Shown: positions 40,953 to 49,525 of the stretch, piece by piece
How positions within the stretch are numbered: the first letter of the stretch is position 1
Layout: every line of letters begins with the position of its first letter
Assembly: GCF_001999905.1 (NCBI RefSeq)
Contig: NZ_CP019640.1
Span: 515,001-579,000, forward strand
DNA: 64,000 bases
DNA from: Planococcus lenghuensis
GTDB lineage: Bacteria > Bacillota > Bacilli > Bacillales_A > Planococcaceae
Reading direction: 5' to 3'
Translations under genes and position numbers: made by a program
The notes under the pieces: generated by a model
Seen by the model: only the letters and a program-made list of their open reading frames with translations
The model's database searches: none
What the model was told of the DNA's origin: nothing

Positions 40953-40983
40953 AGGCGGTATTGTCTGATGCTTGGGGAGAAAG

Positions 40984-41046
40984 TTTGTGGAACTCAGCGT
41001 CGGATTAGTGGAATTCAATGCGAGGTTAGTGGAATTCAGCATTAGT
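40984..41046 (+). repeat. 21-bp repeat array, TTAGTGGAATTCA class (three units)
   Basis: Units start at 40984 (TTTGTGGAACTCAG), 41005 (TTAGTGGAATTCAA) and 41026 (TTAGTGGAATTCAG), exactly 21 bp apart. TC falls at positions 12-13 as in the TTAA class. It lies between converging genes. Confidence 0.82.
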
Positions 41047-41074
41047 TTTCTTATTGTCCATGTCTCGAATTCAT

Positions 41075-41107
41075 AAAAGGCCGGCTCCCGCGGGAGTCGG
41101 CCTTTTA
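41075..41107 (-). terminator. Terminator of the tetR gene
   Basis: Stem AAAAGGCCG.CTCCC / GGGAG.CGGCCTTTT next to the tetR stop. Confidence 0.88.
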
Positions 41108-41734
41108 TCCGTTCATCAGTCCGTTCCAGAAGAAGGCCACGATCTTTTCCGCCGCTTCTTCCGGGGAGTGGAAAATCCCTTCGCTTCCCGCATTGCGGTA
41201 ATTGCCGATCTTCACAAGCGAAATGTAAGCATGAGCAGCGAAACGCGGATCTATATTCCCGATTTCACCGGCTGCCACCGCTTCGGTGAATGCTTCTTCC
41301 AGCACGGTGTATAGCTCTTCTTCTGCCTGCTGCATTTTCTGTACCTGCTGTGCGGTCAATACGTTTTTTGTTTCGCGCATGAAGCCGTCCATGTCAATAT
41401 CAACGGTCGCCCGCAATTGGGCATCCGCCACATTCATCAGACGGACACGCAGCGGAACATCTTCCTGAAGCATGGCCTGCATGCGTTCCCGGATCCGGTC
41501 CATCATCTGGATCATCGTTTCCGTGAACAGTGCCGCTTTATTGCCGAAATAATAATAGACAGTCGCTTTTGTGACATCGCATTTATCCGCCACGTCATCG
41601 ACGGACACATCCTGATAACCATTGGACAGGAAGAGACCGGTTGCAGCACGCAGGATCAATTCCTTTGTCGGTGTCTGCTGGCCGTCGATGCGCGGTCTGC
41701 CTGGAGGCCGTTTTTGTCTGGGGGTCACACTCAT
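41105..41734 (-). CDS. TetR family transcriptional regulator
   Basis: 209 aa from ATG 41734 (MSVTPRQKRPPGRPRID), GGAG at 10 nt before. The DNA-binding domain reads ILRAATGLFLSNGYQDVSVDDVADKCDVTKATVYYYFGNKAALF (helix-turn-helix about residues 40-75). The basic N-terminus precedes it. It is divergent from the mmpL gene, 120 bp apart, with a palindrome across the mmpL promoter, so it probably represses that exporter in response to an unknown ligand. Confidence 0.92.
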   Translation of the reverse strand: MSVTPRQKRPPGRPRIDGQQTPTKELILRAATGLFLSNGYQDVSVDDVADKCDVTKATVYYYFGNKAALFTETMIQMMDRIRERMQAMLQEDVPLRVRLMNVADAQLRATVDIDMDGFMRETKNVLTAQQVQKMQQAEEELYTVLEEAFTEAVAAGEIGNIDPRFAAHAYISLVKIGNYRNAGSEGIFHSPEEAAEKIVAFFWNGLMNG

Positions 41735-41780
41735 TTTCCTCACTCTCCAATAGGTTTAGTATAACATTTCCGTTCATCTG

Positions 41781-41810
41781 TTGAATATTAACCCGTTAGT
41801 ATATTATAAT
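41781..41810 (+). promoter_or_regulatory. mmpL promoter with overlapping probable TetR operator
   Basis: TTGAAT, 18-nt spacer, perfect TATAAT (41805-41810). Within the spacer AATATTAAC-CC-GTTAGTATATT (41784-41805) forms an imperfect inverted repeat, fitting a TetR operator. Confidence 0.6.
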
Positions 41811-41853
41811 GGAATCAGTCAAATTAAGCACGGAATATTGGAGGAAAAATAAA

Positions 41854-44049
41854 ATGGGTCAGTTTTTGGAGAAATGGGGCAATGCAGTTGCCGGTCCGAA
41901 AAGCCGATGGGTGACTGTGGTAGTCTGGGTGCTTATCGTCGCCGTCTTATCAGCGGTGTGGCCGCAAGTGAATGAAGAAGAAGCGGGCGGCAATGATTTG
42001 CTGCCGGCGGACGCGATGTCATCGGAAGCGGCAGCGATTTCAGAAGAACAATTTTCAAATGGTGCCGGTGTCCCGTTGCTCGTTGTCTGGCACCGGCCCG
42101 GCGGATTGACGGAAGCGGATGCGGCCGCGGTGCAGGAATTGTATGCCGACCTGCAGGACCGGCCGCTCGCAGAGCAGTCACTTGTACCGGATTTCGCATC
42201 ACTGCCGCTGCCTGCACTTTTTGAAGCCGCATCGGCAGACAGAGAAGCGCTGACAACGCCGGTGTTTTTTGATGCGGAAGCGATGACGGAAGAGCTGCAG
42301 CCGGCACTTGAAGACTTGGAGTCCCGTATTGCGACGCTGACATCCGATGAAGTGTTCACGGAAGACATTGATGAAGCGGGGCTTCATGTCCGCTTTACAG
42401 GTCCTGTCGGCATTCAGCGGGATGCGACTGAATTGTTCAGCCAGGCGGATGTCACGCTGCTGCTGGCAACCGTCGCTCTCGTGCTTGTTCTCCTCGTTCT
42501 CTTATACCGGTCGCCGATCCTGGCGCTCGTACCGCTTGTCGGCGTCGGGTTCGCCTACGGGGTCATTTCGCCGCTGCTCGGTTTTCTGGCGGACCGCGGC
42601 TGGATCACGGTCGATGCGCAAGCCGTATCGATTATGACTGTGCTCTTGTTCGGAGCCGGGACGGATTATTGCCTGTTTCTCGTTTCCCGTTACCGGGATG
42701 AACTGCGGACCGAACGCGATAAATACATGGCATTAAAACTGGCCATCGTCAATTCCGGCGGTGCGATCGCTGTCAGTGCATTGACGACAGCGGCCGGCCT
42801 GCTGACGCTCGGCCTTGCGTATTATGCTTCGTATGACCGGTTCGCTGTGCCGTTCAGCACCGCCATTATCATTATGGGCATTGCCGTGCTGACGTTATTG
42901 CCGGCGCTTCTGGCCATCCTCGGCCGCTCGGCGTTCTTTCCGTTTGTGCCGCGGACCGAAGAGATGACCCGGGAACGGGAAGAGCAGAAAGGGAAAAAAG
43001 TCCGCCGGCTGCGGACCCGGAGCCGGATCAGCGAAGCTGCCGGCCGGCTCGTGACAAAGAAGCCGTGGCCGGTCATCCTGATTTGTCTGATTGTGCTGGG
43101 CGGCCTGGCATTGGCCGCATTGCGCATTGAAACAACGTACGGCGTACTCGATTCATTCCCCGAAGACATGCCCTCGCGCGAAGGATTCGCGCTTATTGCC
43201 GACCATTACCCGCCCGGGGAGATCGCACCGGCGAGCGTCATCGTCGATACACAAGGCACGGAGGTTTCATTGGACGAAACACTCCTTAATATTGACGGAG
43301 TGGAATCGATCAGCGGACCGCGCACCGGGGAAGAGAACCCGGACATCATCCGCTATGACGTCACCTTCGACGTCGATCCGTACTCGGCTGAGGCGGTTGC
43401 CCTTGTGCCGGAATTGCAGAATGCCGTACAAGAGACGTTGCAGGAAGCCGGCGCGGACGGCGCGGAAGTTTGGATCGGCGGAGAAACAGCGGTGCTGTAT
43501 GACACCGAACAGATCACAAGCCGCGATCAGGCAGTCATCATTCCGGTCATATTAACGATTATCGCTTTGCTGCTGCTCGTGTACTTACGGTCGGTCACCG
43601 CGATGCTCTATTTGCTGGCGACAGTCGTGCTGTCCTACTTCTCGGCGCTCGGCCTCGGCTGGCTCGTCATCCATTACGGCATGAGTGAACCTGCGCTGCA
43701 GGGACTCATCCCGCTGTATGCATTCGTGTTCCTCGTCGCACTCGGCGGCGACTACAACATCTTCATGATTTCGAGCATCTGGAAGAACCGGGAACGCATG
43801 CCGTTGAAAGAAGCGATCGCGGAAGGTGTGAGCGAGACGAGCAGCGTCATCACATCGGCCGGTCTCATCCTCGCAGGCACGTTCGCGGTGCTCGCTGTCC
43901 TGCCGCTGCAGGTGCTTGTCCAGTTTGGAACCGTTACGGCGATCGGCATCCTGCTCGATACGTTCGTCGTGCGGCCGCTCCTCGTGCCGGCGATCACAAT
44001 GGTCTGCGGCAAGTATGCCTTCTGGCCGGGCAAGCTGTGGAAAAAATAA
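41854..44049 (+). CDS. MMPL family RND-type transporter
   Basis: 731 aa from ATG 41854 (MGQFLEKWGNAVAG), with GGAGG upstream. Two repeats, each with a first helix, a large outside loop and five further helices; typical motifs are FGAGTDYCLFLVSRYRDEL and, in the second half, FLVALGGDYNIFMISS. These hold the proton-relay Asp residues. B. subtilis YdgH and YdfJ are relatives. Exports lipid or drug-like compounds in other bacteria; the cargo here is unknown. Controlled most likely by the divergent TetR gene. Confidence 0.93.
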   Translation: MGQFLEKWGNAVAGPKSRWVTVVVWVLIVAVLSAVWPQVNEEEAGGNDLLPADAMSSEAAAISEEQFSNGAGVPLLVVWHRPGGLTEADAAAVQELYADLQDRPLAEQSLVPDFASLPLPALFEAASADREALTTPVFFDAEAMTEELQPALEDLESRIATLTSDEVFTEDIDEAGLHVRFTGPVGIQRDATELFSQADVTLLLATVALVLVLLVLLYRSPILALVPLVGVGFAYGVISPLLGFLADRGWITVDAQAVSIMTVLLFGAGTDYCLFLVSRYRDELRTERDKYMALKLAIVNSGGAIAVSALTTAAGLLTLGLAYYASYDRFAVPFSTAIIIMGIAVLTLLPALLAILGRSAFFPFVPRTEEMTREREEQKGKKVRRLRTRSRISEAAGRLVTKKPWPVILICLIVLGGLALAALRIETTYGVLDSFPEDMPSREGFALIADHYPPGEIAPASVIVDTQGTEVSLDETLLNIDGVESISGPRTGEENPDIIRYDVTFDVDPYSAEAVALVPELQNAVQETLQEAGADGAEVWIGGETAVLYDTEQITSRDQAVIIPVILTIIALLLLVYLRSVTAMLYLLATVVLSYFSALGLGWLVIHYGMSEPALQGLIPLYAFVFLVALGGDYNIFMISSIWKNRERMPLKEAIAEGVSETSSVITSAGLILAGTFAVLAVLPLQVLVQFGTVTAIGILLDTFVVRPLLVPAITMVCGKYAFWPGKLWKK

Positions 44050-44059
44050 TCGTGAGACT

Positions 44060-44092
44060 AAATGCCTTTCCGAAATCGGGAGGCATTTTTTT
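44060..44092 (+). terminator. Terminator of the mmpL gene
   Basis: Stem AAATGCCT.TCCGA / TCGGGAGGCATTT followed by T's. Confidence 0.85.
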
Positions 44093-44130
44093 AGTGCCGG
44101 CGGGTAAAGGAACAGCAAGAGGTGACAGAC

Positions 44131-44796
44131 ATGAACGTGAAAATAATCGTTACATACGAAATGCCGAAAAAGGCGAAGACCGTTTTTACATCAGATGAAA
44201 TGAGGGCGGGTGAGGCGCTGCTGCTTGCCGAGGATTTCAATAAAACCGGAAGGGCGAAGCACATCGAATTCGTCGACCGGCATGACAGCTCCTGGACGGT
44301 AAAAGAATTGAAAGGCTACGTGCAGGGAATTCAGACAGAACCGCATAATGTGGTCGTCTATTTCGATGGCGGCTTTGACGTCCAGACGAAGCGGGCGGGG
44401 CTTGGCATTGCGATTTATTATAATCAGAACGGCAAGTCGTACCGGCTGCGGAAAAACGCACCGGCGGATGAACTCGATTCAAATAACGAAGCTGAGTATG
44501 CCGCATTCTACTTCGCTTTGCAGGAATTGGAACTTCTCGGCGTGCACCATTTGCCCGTCGAATTCATCGGCGACTCCCAAGTTGTGATCAGCCAGCTGAC
44601 CGGGCTGTGGCCGACGCTTGAACGGCAGCTGAACCGATGGGCCGACCGGATTGAACAGAAACTGGACCAGCTTGGCATTCAACCCGATTACCAGCAAGTG
44701 TCCCGCAAAAAGAACGCGGAAGCGGACCAGCTGGCTTCACAGGCCATGAGGGGAATCGACATATCCGGAACCATCGAACTCATTCGAAAAGAGTGA
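44131..44796 (+). CDS. Ribonuclease H family protein
   Basis: 221 aa from ATG 44131, with AGAGGTG upstream. An N-terminal extension (about 1-70) precedes an RNase HI-type domain: catalytic Asp in VVYFDGGFD, Glu in NNEAEYAAFYFAL, Asp in FIGDSQVVISQL and Asp in NAEADQLASQAM. It resembles B. subtilis YpeP/YpdQ-type RNase H-like proteins. Some Bacillus members lack RNase H activity although the residues are present, so activity is uncertain. Confidence 0.88.
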   Translation: MNVKIIVTYEMPKKAKTVFTSDEMRAGEALLLAEDFNKTGRAKHIEFVDRHDSSWTVKELKGYVQGIQTEPHNVVVYFDGGFDVQTKRAGLGIAIYYNQNGKSYRLRKNAPADELDSNNEAEYAAFYFALQELELLGVHHLPVEFIGDSQVVISQLTGLWPTLERQLNRWADRIEQKLDQLGIQPDYQQVSRKKNAEADQLASQAMRGIDISGTIELIRKE

Positions 44797-44804
44797 GTTT
44801 TTTA
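44778..44804 (+). terminator. Terminator overlapping the RNase H gene end
   Basis: Stem AACTCATTC / GAGTGAGTT, then TTTTTATTTTT; it covers the stop codon. Confidence 0.75.
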
Positions 44805-44915
44805 TTTTTATTCAAAATATAGAATAAAAATAAAGGAAAAATAAAATGTGCGTAGAATTAAAAAGAATGCATAATTCGATTTATGCAAATATGTGTATAA
44901 AGAGGGGGCGAGGGT

Positions 44916-45299
44916 ATGCACCTGCATATGATGGAGCAGCCGAAAATAGCCGGATTGGATGAATTACAATTAATCGTGAATGAGTTGAAAGCGGCGCGCT
45001 GGGTTTACGGACCGGACAAAGAGGATATGGAAGAAGACGATGAAGCGTGGCTCTTGCTGACGGTGATTGACAGCCATCAGCCGGAAGCGGCCGAACAGCC
45101 CGTCGACACCATCCGGCTCCTCGTCCATTTCCTGTCCGAGTATGGCTGGCATGATGATGAAGAAATGCAACTGCATTTGGAGCAACTTCTTAGCCGGGCA
45201 AGCGCATTTCTGCCGAAACACAAGCGCTATCGCCGGACATTCCGCAATTGGCTCCGAACAGCAGCGGGTTACAGCCATAACCGGAACTTGGCAATCTAA
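44916..45299 (+). CDS. Hypothetical protein, first of a tandem paralogous pair
   Basis: 127 aa from ATG 44916, with GAGGGGGCGAGGG upstream. Acidic and helical: LDELQLIVNELKAARWVYGPDKEDMEEDDEAWLLL. The neighbour at 45458 has the same size and the same blocks (EEDDEA..LLL, LLVHFLSEYGWHDDE with LLVFLLTESGWHEDE, LLSRASAFLPKHKRYRR with LLSRANAAIPDKKRTRR). The C-terminus is basic. I know no family for it; the pair arose by duplication. Confidence 0.75.
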   Translation: MHLHMMEQPKIAGLDELQLIVNELKAARWVYGPDKEDMEEDDEAWLLLTVIDSHQPEAAEQPVDTIRLLVHFLSEYGWHDDEEMQLHLEQLLSRASAFLPKHKRYRRTFRNWLRTAAGYSHNRNLAI

Positions 45300-45457
45300 A
45301 CCAGCATAGCAGTCCCATTTACAGGTCATCGCCAAGGAAACAGGAACGATGGCCCGGGTTGAATTTCATAAAAATTCATACAATTAAACGTTTTCGTGGT
45401 AAAATAGAAGAAAGTATAGATGGAACCGCTATCTGTACAGGAATGGGGGAAACCTGC

Positions 45458-45844
45458 ATGCTGTTGAACATGACGGGATACGAAGAGCACGAACCGACCT
45501 TAGAGGAATTGCAGCAGCTGTACCGTGAATTGACAGAAGCGCGTGGCACGTTCGCGCCGAAACCCGAAGAACTGGAAGAAGATGACGAAGCGGCACTCCT
45601 GCTTGAAAGCATTGCGCAATGCACGCCGACGGATCTGGAAAGCTACGCGGAAGCTGTCGAATTGCTCGTGTTTTTGCTGACGGAATCCGGCTGGCACGAA
45701 GACGAACTGGAACAGCTGCGGCTTGAGAACCTGCTCAGCAGAGCCAATGCTGCCATCCCGGACAAGAAACGGACGCGCCGGGCGATGCTCATCCAAATTA
45801 AGCGAATCGAAGACGAAACAGCAGATGAAGAACTGGCAGGCTGA
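45458..45844 (+). CDS. Hypothetical protein, second of a tandem paralogous pair
   Basis: 128 aa from ATG 45458 (MLLNMTGYEEHEPT), with GGGGGAAA upstream; an ATG at 45443 is possible. Paralogue of the preceding gene over the whole length. The acidic N-terminal half and the basic tail are kept, so the fold is likely the same. No signal or membrane segment. The first 21-bp array begins 117 bp after it. Confidence 0.75.
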   Translation: MLLNMTGYEEHEPTLEELQQLYRELTEARGTFAPKPEELEEDDEAALLLESIAQCTPTDLESYAEAVELLVFLLTESGWHEDELEQLRLENLLSRANAAIPDKKRTRRAMLIQIKRIEDETADEELAG

Positions 45845-45960
45845 ATGAGCGGCTGCCGGTTTCAAAAACGATCAGTTAAACAAGAGAACCCCATGCTATT
45901 CCGGCTAGTCACATGCGGAAAAGGCTTGGGATTTTTTGTTTTTTAGGGTGGTGTGTGGGC

Positions 45961-46536
45961 TTAAAATGCATTCAAGTTTTTTTAAAGGGTACTCAATTTG
46001 TTTTAAAGTTCATTCAGCCAGTCTTAAAACGCACTCGCCGTCGCTTAAAACGCACTCGCCCGATCTTAATCGTCACTCAGTCTTACTTTTAATAAAAATC
46101 ACAAAAGGCTGACCGATTTTCCGACTCCAGTTTGTGAGATTTTATTGGAGAGGTCAGGCTGTCGTATTGGAAGCAATAGATTTTCTTAAAGCGCGTTCAG
46201 ACTGCTTTAAAGCGCACTCGCCCGATCTTAATCGTCACTCAGCCAATCTTAAAACGCACTCGCCGTCGCTTAAAACGCACTCGCCCGATCTTAATCGTCA
46301 CTCAGTCTTACTTTTAATAAAAATCACAAAAGGCTGACCGATTTTCCGACTCCAGTTTGTGAGATTTTATTGGAGAGGTCAGGCTGTCGTATTGGAAGCA
46401 ATGGATTTTCTTAAAGCGCACTCAGATTGCTTTAAAGCGCACTCGCCCGATTTTAATCGTCACTTAGCCAATCTTAATACGCACTCGCCGGCGCTTAAAG
46501 TATATTCAGCAGTTTTTAATCGTCAATTCATCTTAT
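45961..46536 (+). repeat. 21-bp repeat array, three blocks of six units, with 225-bp tandem period
   Basis: Block 1 has units at 45961, 45982, 46003, 46024, 46045 and 46066; block 2 starts at 46186 and block 3 at 46411, each with six units 21 bp apart. All start TTAA; most have TC at positions 12-13. The last unit of each block is TTAATC. Spacers of 99 bp (46087-46185, 46312-46410) are near-identical copies and carry a damaged hairpin related to the terminator at 46554. The array lies between converging genes. Confidence 0.92.
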
Positions 46537-46553
46537 TCTCACCATAAAACAAA

Positions 46554-46587
46554 AAAAGCTGACATCGAAAAATCGACATCAGCTTTT
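46554..46587 (-). terminator. Terminator of the PH-domain gene, recurrent hairpin family
   Basis: AAAAGCTGACATCGA / TCGACATCAGCTTTT with an internal CA/CA mismatch; T-rich on the minus strand. Near-copies at 47042, 51937 and 62272. Confidence 0.82.
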
Positions 46588-46623
46588 ACCACACCTTATT
46601 TAACTTCCTGCATGACACCAATA

Positions 46624-46989
46624 TTAAAGAATCGCTTCCGCAATAAGTTTGTCGAGCTTACGGATATCGATTTTCTTATCAAGATTCAATTTGAACTTGC
46701 CGGCTTTCGTCCAGAACTCGAGTTCCGCGTTGAAGTCGAATGTGCCGCCATTTTCCGACGAATACATGATGATGGATTTGAACGGAATCGTATAGATCTC
46801 GACTTTTTTGCCGGTAAGCCCTTGCCGGTCGGCGATGATGAGCCGCTTACTCGTCACAACCGCGACATCCCGCACGGTCTTATACGCCACATGCGCTTCC
46901 TCGCCTGCGATGAGCATATCTGTCACTGTATCCGGCACCGCTGTTTCCTGAATGAATGTCCATGTCATTAATGCACCTAAATCCGCCAT
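46624..46989 (-). CDS. PH domain-containing protein (bPH type)
   Basis: 121 aa from ATG 46989 (MADLGALMTW), with AAGGAG 8 nt before it. The pattern EEAHVAYKTVRDVAVVTSKRLIIADRQGLTGKKVEIYTIPFKSI is typical of the bacterial PH-like family, with a C-terminal helix (KIDIRKLDKLIAEAIL). Cytoplasmic; role unknown. Confidence 0.85.
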   Translation of the reverse strand: MADLGALMTWTFIQETAVPDTVTDMLIAGEEAHVAYKTVRDVAVVTSKRLIIADRQGLTGKKVEIYTIPFKSIIMYSSENGGTFDFNAELEFWTKAGKFKLNLDKKIDIRKLDKLIAEAIL

Positions 46990-47041
46990 ATGACCAACTC
47001 CTTTTCTTGTTATTCCCAGTATACCGGACATCCCAAATCAC

Positions 47042-47077
47042 AAAAAGCCGACACCGAAAAATCGACATCAGCTTTTA
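47042..47077 (-). terminator. Terminator of the methyltransferase gene
   Basis: Same hairpin family: minus strand AAAAGCTGATGTCGA, loop, CGGTGTCGGCTTTTT. Confidence 0.82.
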
Positions 47078-47088
47078 CATAACCTCTT

Positions 47089-47820
47089 CTACTTTCTACA
47101 CGAAAACACAAGAAACAACGGGATCCGCTGCCGGCGATGAAACTCCCCGCGCGTAGAAAAATGCATCAATTGCGGCGCGCATTCTTTCAGGCTTTCCACC
47201 GCAAATCCGGCTTCCGTCAGGGCAGTAAAATAATCGTCCGTCGTCCGGTGGTATTTGACGACTTCTTCGTCGATCCACGGTTCGACCCGCCGGCCGGTCT
47301 TGAAATAATCGTCGACGAGCCAGGAACCGCGCCGGCCTGATTCCTCCGCACTTTCCGGTGAAGACGTCAGCACGGGATGCTGCACGCTGAAAACGAATTG
47401 ACCGCCTGCACTGAGCGAGGCATAGATGTCTTTGAACAGCTGCCGGACATCCGGCAAGTAATGAAACACCATGCGCGACACGATCAGGTCGTAGGCCTCA
47501 TCGGAAGCTGTCCAGTCTTCCAGGTTTATCTGGCGGACAGTGCTCGCCGTTCCGTACAATGTTTCAATCGCCATTTTCACCATATTGGCTGAGCCATCGA
47601 TGCCGTCATAATGCCGGCAGCCCCTCTCAAACAAGGTGCTCCCGAACCGGCCGTCACCGCAGCCCAAGTCAAGCACCCGCTGGCCGGTAACATCTCCGAT
47701 CAGGTCGAGGATCACGGGTTCTTCCATGGTATTATTCGGGCTTTCCTCCCGGCTCCGGCGCGACAGAAAAGCCGTGAAAAATTCATCTTTTTCATAAAAC
47801 GATGACCCGTTCCCAGACAT
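47089..47820 (-). CDS. Class I SAM-dependent methyltransferase
   Basis: 243 aa from ATG 47820 (MSGNGSSFYEKDEFF), with AAGGAGG upstream. The SAM-binding motif VLDLGCGDGRFG (about residues 48-59) is followed by the acidic IDGSANMV and the conserved DLIVSRMVFHYLPD. The N-terminal FYEKDEFFTAFLSRR and C-terminal HPVLTSS resemble small-molecule methyltransferases of the UbiE/YtkP style. Substrate unknown. Confidence 0.9.
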   Translation of the reverse strand: MSGNGSSFYEKDEFFTAFLSRRSREESPNNTMEEPVILDLIGDVTGQRVLDLGCGDGRFGSTLFERGCRHYDGIDGSANMVKMAIETLYGTASTVRQINLEDWTASDEAYDLIVSRMVFHYLPDVRQLFKDIYASLSAGGQFVFSVQHPVLTSSPESAEESGRRGSWLVDDYFKTGRRVEPWIDEEVVKYHRTTDDYFTALTEAGFAVESLKECAPQLMHFSTRGEFHRRQRIPLFLVFSCRK

Positions 47821-47941
47821 CCTGATTCCTCCTTCTCTAAGTGGATGCTGCCCAAAAGAGCCGCCGGTCCACATGAACAGACGGCGCAGATGTACATCCG
47901 TTCCTATGTACTTGCATGAAGAACACATTTACAGATTTCAT

Positions 47942-48559
47942 TCAGCCGTTATCATTCCCGGCGGTTTGCCGATGAATGATGGCTGGCTGGCTCTGATGAA
48001 TGATCTCCACGAGCTGCTCTGCCATATAATCAGCGCTGTAATCAAACCCGCTGTTGATCCATTCGACAATCAGACCGAAAATGGCATAGGCGTAGAAACC
48101 GGCAAGCAATTGCGGATTCACGTTCGGGCTGGCTGTGCGGTTCAATAAATCCTGGAGGGCCAGATCCCGCAGCAATGCACACGTCTGATGCTGCAAGCCG
48201 GCAAGCTCCCCGGGTCTGACGATCAGCTGGTAGAAATCCGCATAGGCGGCAACATGATCGAACACCTTGACTGCGGAAGCGGACAGACTGCCGACGTCGA
48301 ACCGGTGCCGGTTCCGGTACGGTTCCCGGTAGGCGCGCACAAGATCCGCTTCGGCATCACGGATGATTTCCGCCAGCAATTCTTCCTTCACTTGGTAATG
48401 CTTATAGAACGTGCCGCGATTCAGATCCGCCTGCTCGACAATGGATGTGACGGAAATATCCTTTAATTCATCCTGAAGCAATAAGGTCAGCAATGCTTCT
48501 TTCAGCGCTGCTTTTGACTTCCTGATTCTTCTGTCATGAAATTCCTTGTTAATAGACAT
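47942..48559 (-). CDS. TetR family transcriptional regulator
   Basis: 205 aa from ATG 48559 (MSINKEFHDRRIRKSK), with GGAGGG upstream. Helix-turn-helix: DISVTSIVEQADLNRGTFYKHYQVKEELL. The C-terminal ligand domain has LLAGFYAYAIFGLIVEWINSGFDYSADYMAEQLVEI, which resembles TetR_C_33-type regulators. Divergent from the SDR gene at 48664, with a palindrome between the two; it likely represses that gene. Confidence 0.92.
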   Translation of the reverse strand: MSINKEFHDRRIRKSKAALKEALLTLLLQDELKDISVTSIVEQADLNRGTFYKHYQVKEELLAEIIRDAEADLVRAYREPYRNRHRFDVGSLSASAVKVFDHVAAYADFYQLIVRPGELAGLQHQTCALLRDLALQDLLNRTASPNVNPQLLAGFYAYAIFGLIVEWINSGFDYSADYMAEQLVEIIHQSQPAIIHRQTAGNDNG

Positions 48560-48582
48560 AACAGCCCTCCAGTGTTGATTAA

Positions 48583-48597
48583 TGAACAAAGCGTTCT
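48583..48597 (+). promoter_or_regulatory. Probable TetR operator
   Basis: TGAAC-AAAGC-GTTCT, an inverted repeat in the gap between the divergent tetR and SDR genes. Confidence 0.5.
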
Positions 48598-48663
48598 GAA
48601 TTTGGCGATTGTGATGCAGTCTTTTGGCTTATTATACTATAGATAGAAGACAGAGGAGGATGA

Positions 48664-49425
48664 ATGATGAGACTTCAGGATAAAGTAGCGGTTGTCACCG
48701 GTGCAGCATCAGGCATGGGTAAGGAAATCGCAGTTCTCTACGCACAGGAAGGCGCGAAAGTCATCGTATCGGACATCAACGGTGAAGGGGCGAATGCGGT
48801 AGCCGATCAGATCAACGGAGCCGGCGGACAGGCGACAGCTGTCTCTGCAAACGTGGCAGTGGAAGAAGACATCCGGAATTTGATCGACACAGCGGTCAAT
48901 ACATACGGCACGCTGGATATTCTCGTGAACAACGCAGGCATCATGGACAGTTTCGAACCGGCCGGGGAAATCGAAGACGAGAAATGGGAGCGGGTCTTTG
49001 CGGTCAATACGACAAGCGTCATGCGCGCCACCCGTAAAGTATTGCCGATTTTCCTTGAAAAAGAAAGCGGCGTGATCATCAATATCGCTTCAGTCGGCGG
49101 ATTGTACGGATCCCGGGCAGGCGCGGCATACACGGCTTCCAAGCATGCCGTCGTCGGTTTCACAAAAAACACCGGTTTCATGTATGCGCAAAAAGGCATC
49201 CGCTGCAATGCGATCGCACCAGGCGGCGTCGAGACGAATATCGGAGCATCCATGGGAAATGTCAGTGAATTCGGCATGGGCCGCGCGCAGGTCGGATTCG
49301 CTTCGAACCCACGCACCGGAAAAGCGGAAGAAGTCGCAAAAGTGGCCCTGTTCCTTGCAAGCGATGAATCCAGTTTCGTCAACGGTACAGTGATTACGGC
49401 AGATGCCGGCTGGACGGCGATTTAA
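48664..49425 (+). CDS. SDR family oxidoreductase
   Basis: 253 aa, classical SDR. Cofactor motif TGAASGMGK, NNAGIMDS, active-site Ser in NIASVGGLYG and Y-x3-K in AYTASKHAVVGF. So it is a complete enzyme, unlike the SDR at 29152. The Asp after beta-2 (VSDINGEG) favours NAD. ATG 48664 or 48667 follows GAGGAGG. Paired with the divergent TetR. Substrate unknown. Confidence 0.93.
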   Translation: MMRLQDKVAVVTGAASGMGKEIAVLYAQEGAKVIVSDINGEGANAVADQINGAGGQATAVSANVAVEEDIRNLIDTAVNTYGTLDILVNNAGIMDSFEPAGEIEDEKWERVFAVNTTSVMRATRKVLPIFLEKESGVIINIASVGGLYGSRAGAAYTASKHAVVGFTKNTGFMYAQKGIRCNAIAPGGVETNIGASMGNVSEFGMGRAQVGFASNPRTGKAEEVAKVALFLASDESSFVNGTVITADAGWTAI

Positions 49426-49432
49426 GTGTGAA

Positions 49433-49468
49433 CAGGCAGTCGCTTTCACAAGCGGCTGCCTGATTTTA
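49433..49468 (+). terminator. Terminator of the SDR gene
   Basis: Stem CAGGCAGTCGCTT / AAGCGGCTGCCTG followed by ATTTTAT. Confidence 0.78.
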
Positions 49469-49525
49469 TCTGAAGAATAACGGATTGAAAAAAACACCCG
49501 ATTATGATAATCTGTTAACCGTCAT

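Noticed and set aside
45961-46536. Iteron-type replication origin
   Set aside because: 21-bp direct repeats resemble iterons, but no rep gene is near and the arrays recur at many chromosomal sites.
46134-46547. Open frames in the array with heptapeptides such as LKTHSPS
   Set aside because: 21 bp is seven codons, so any frame through the repeat gives heptads. No suitable start, and similar frames occur on both strands.
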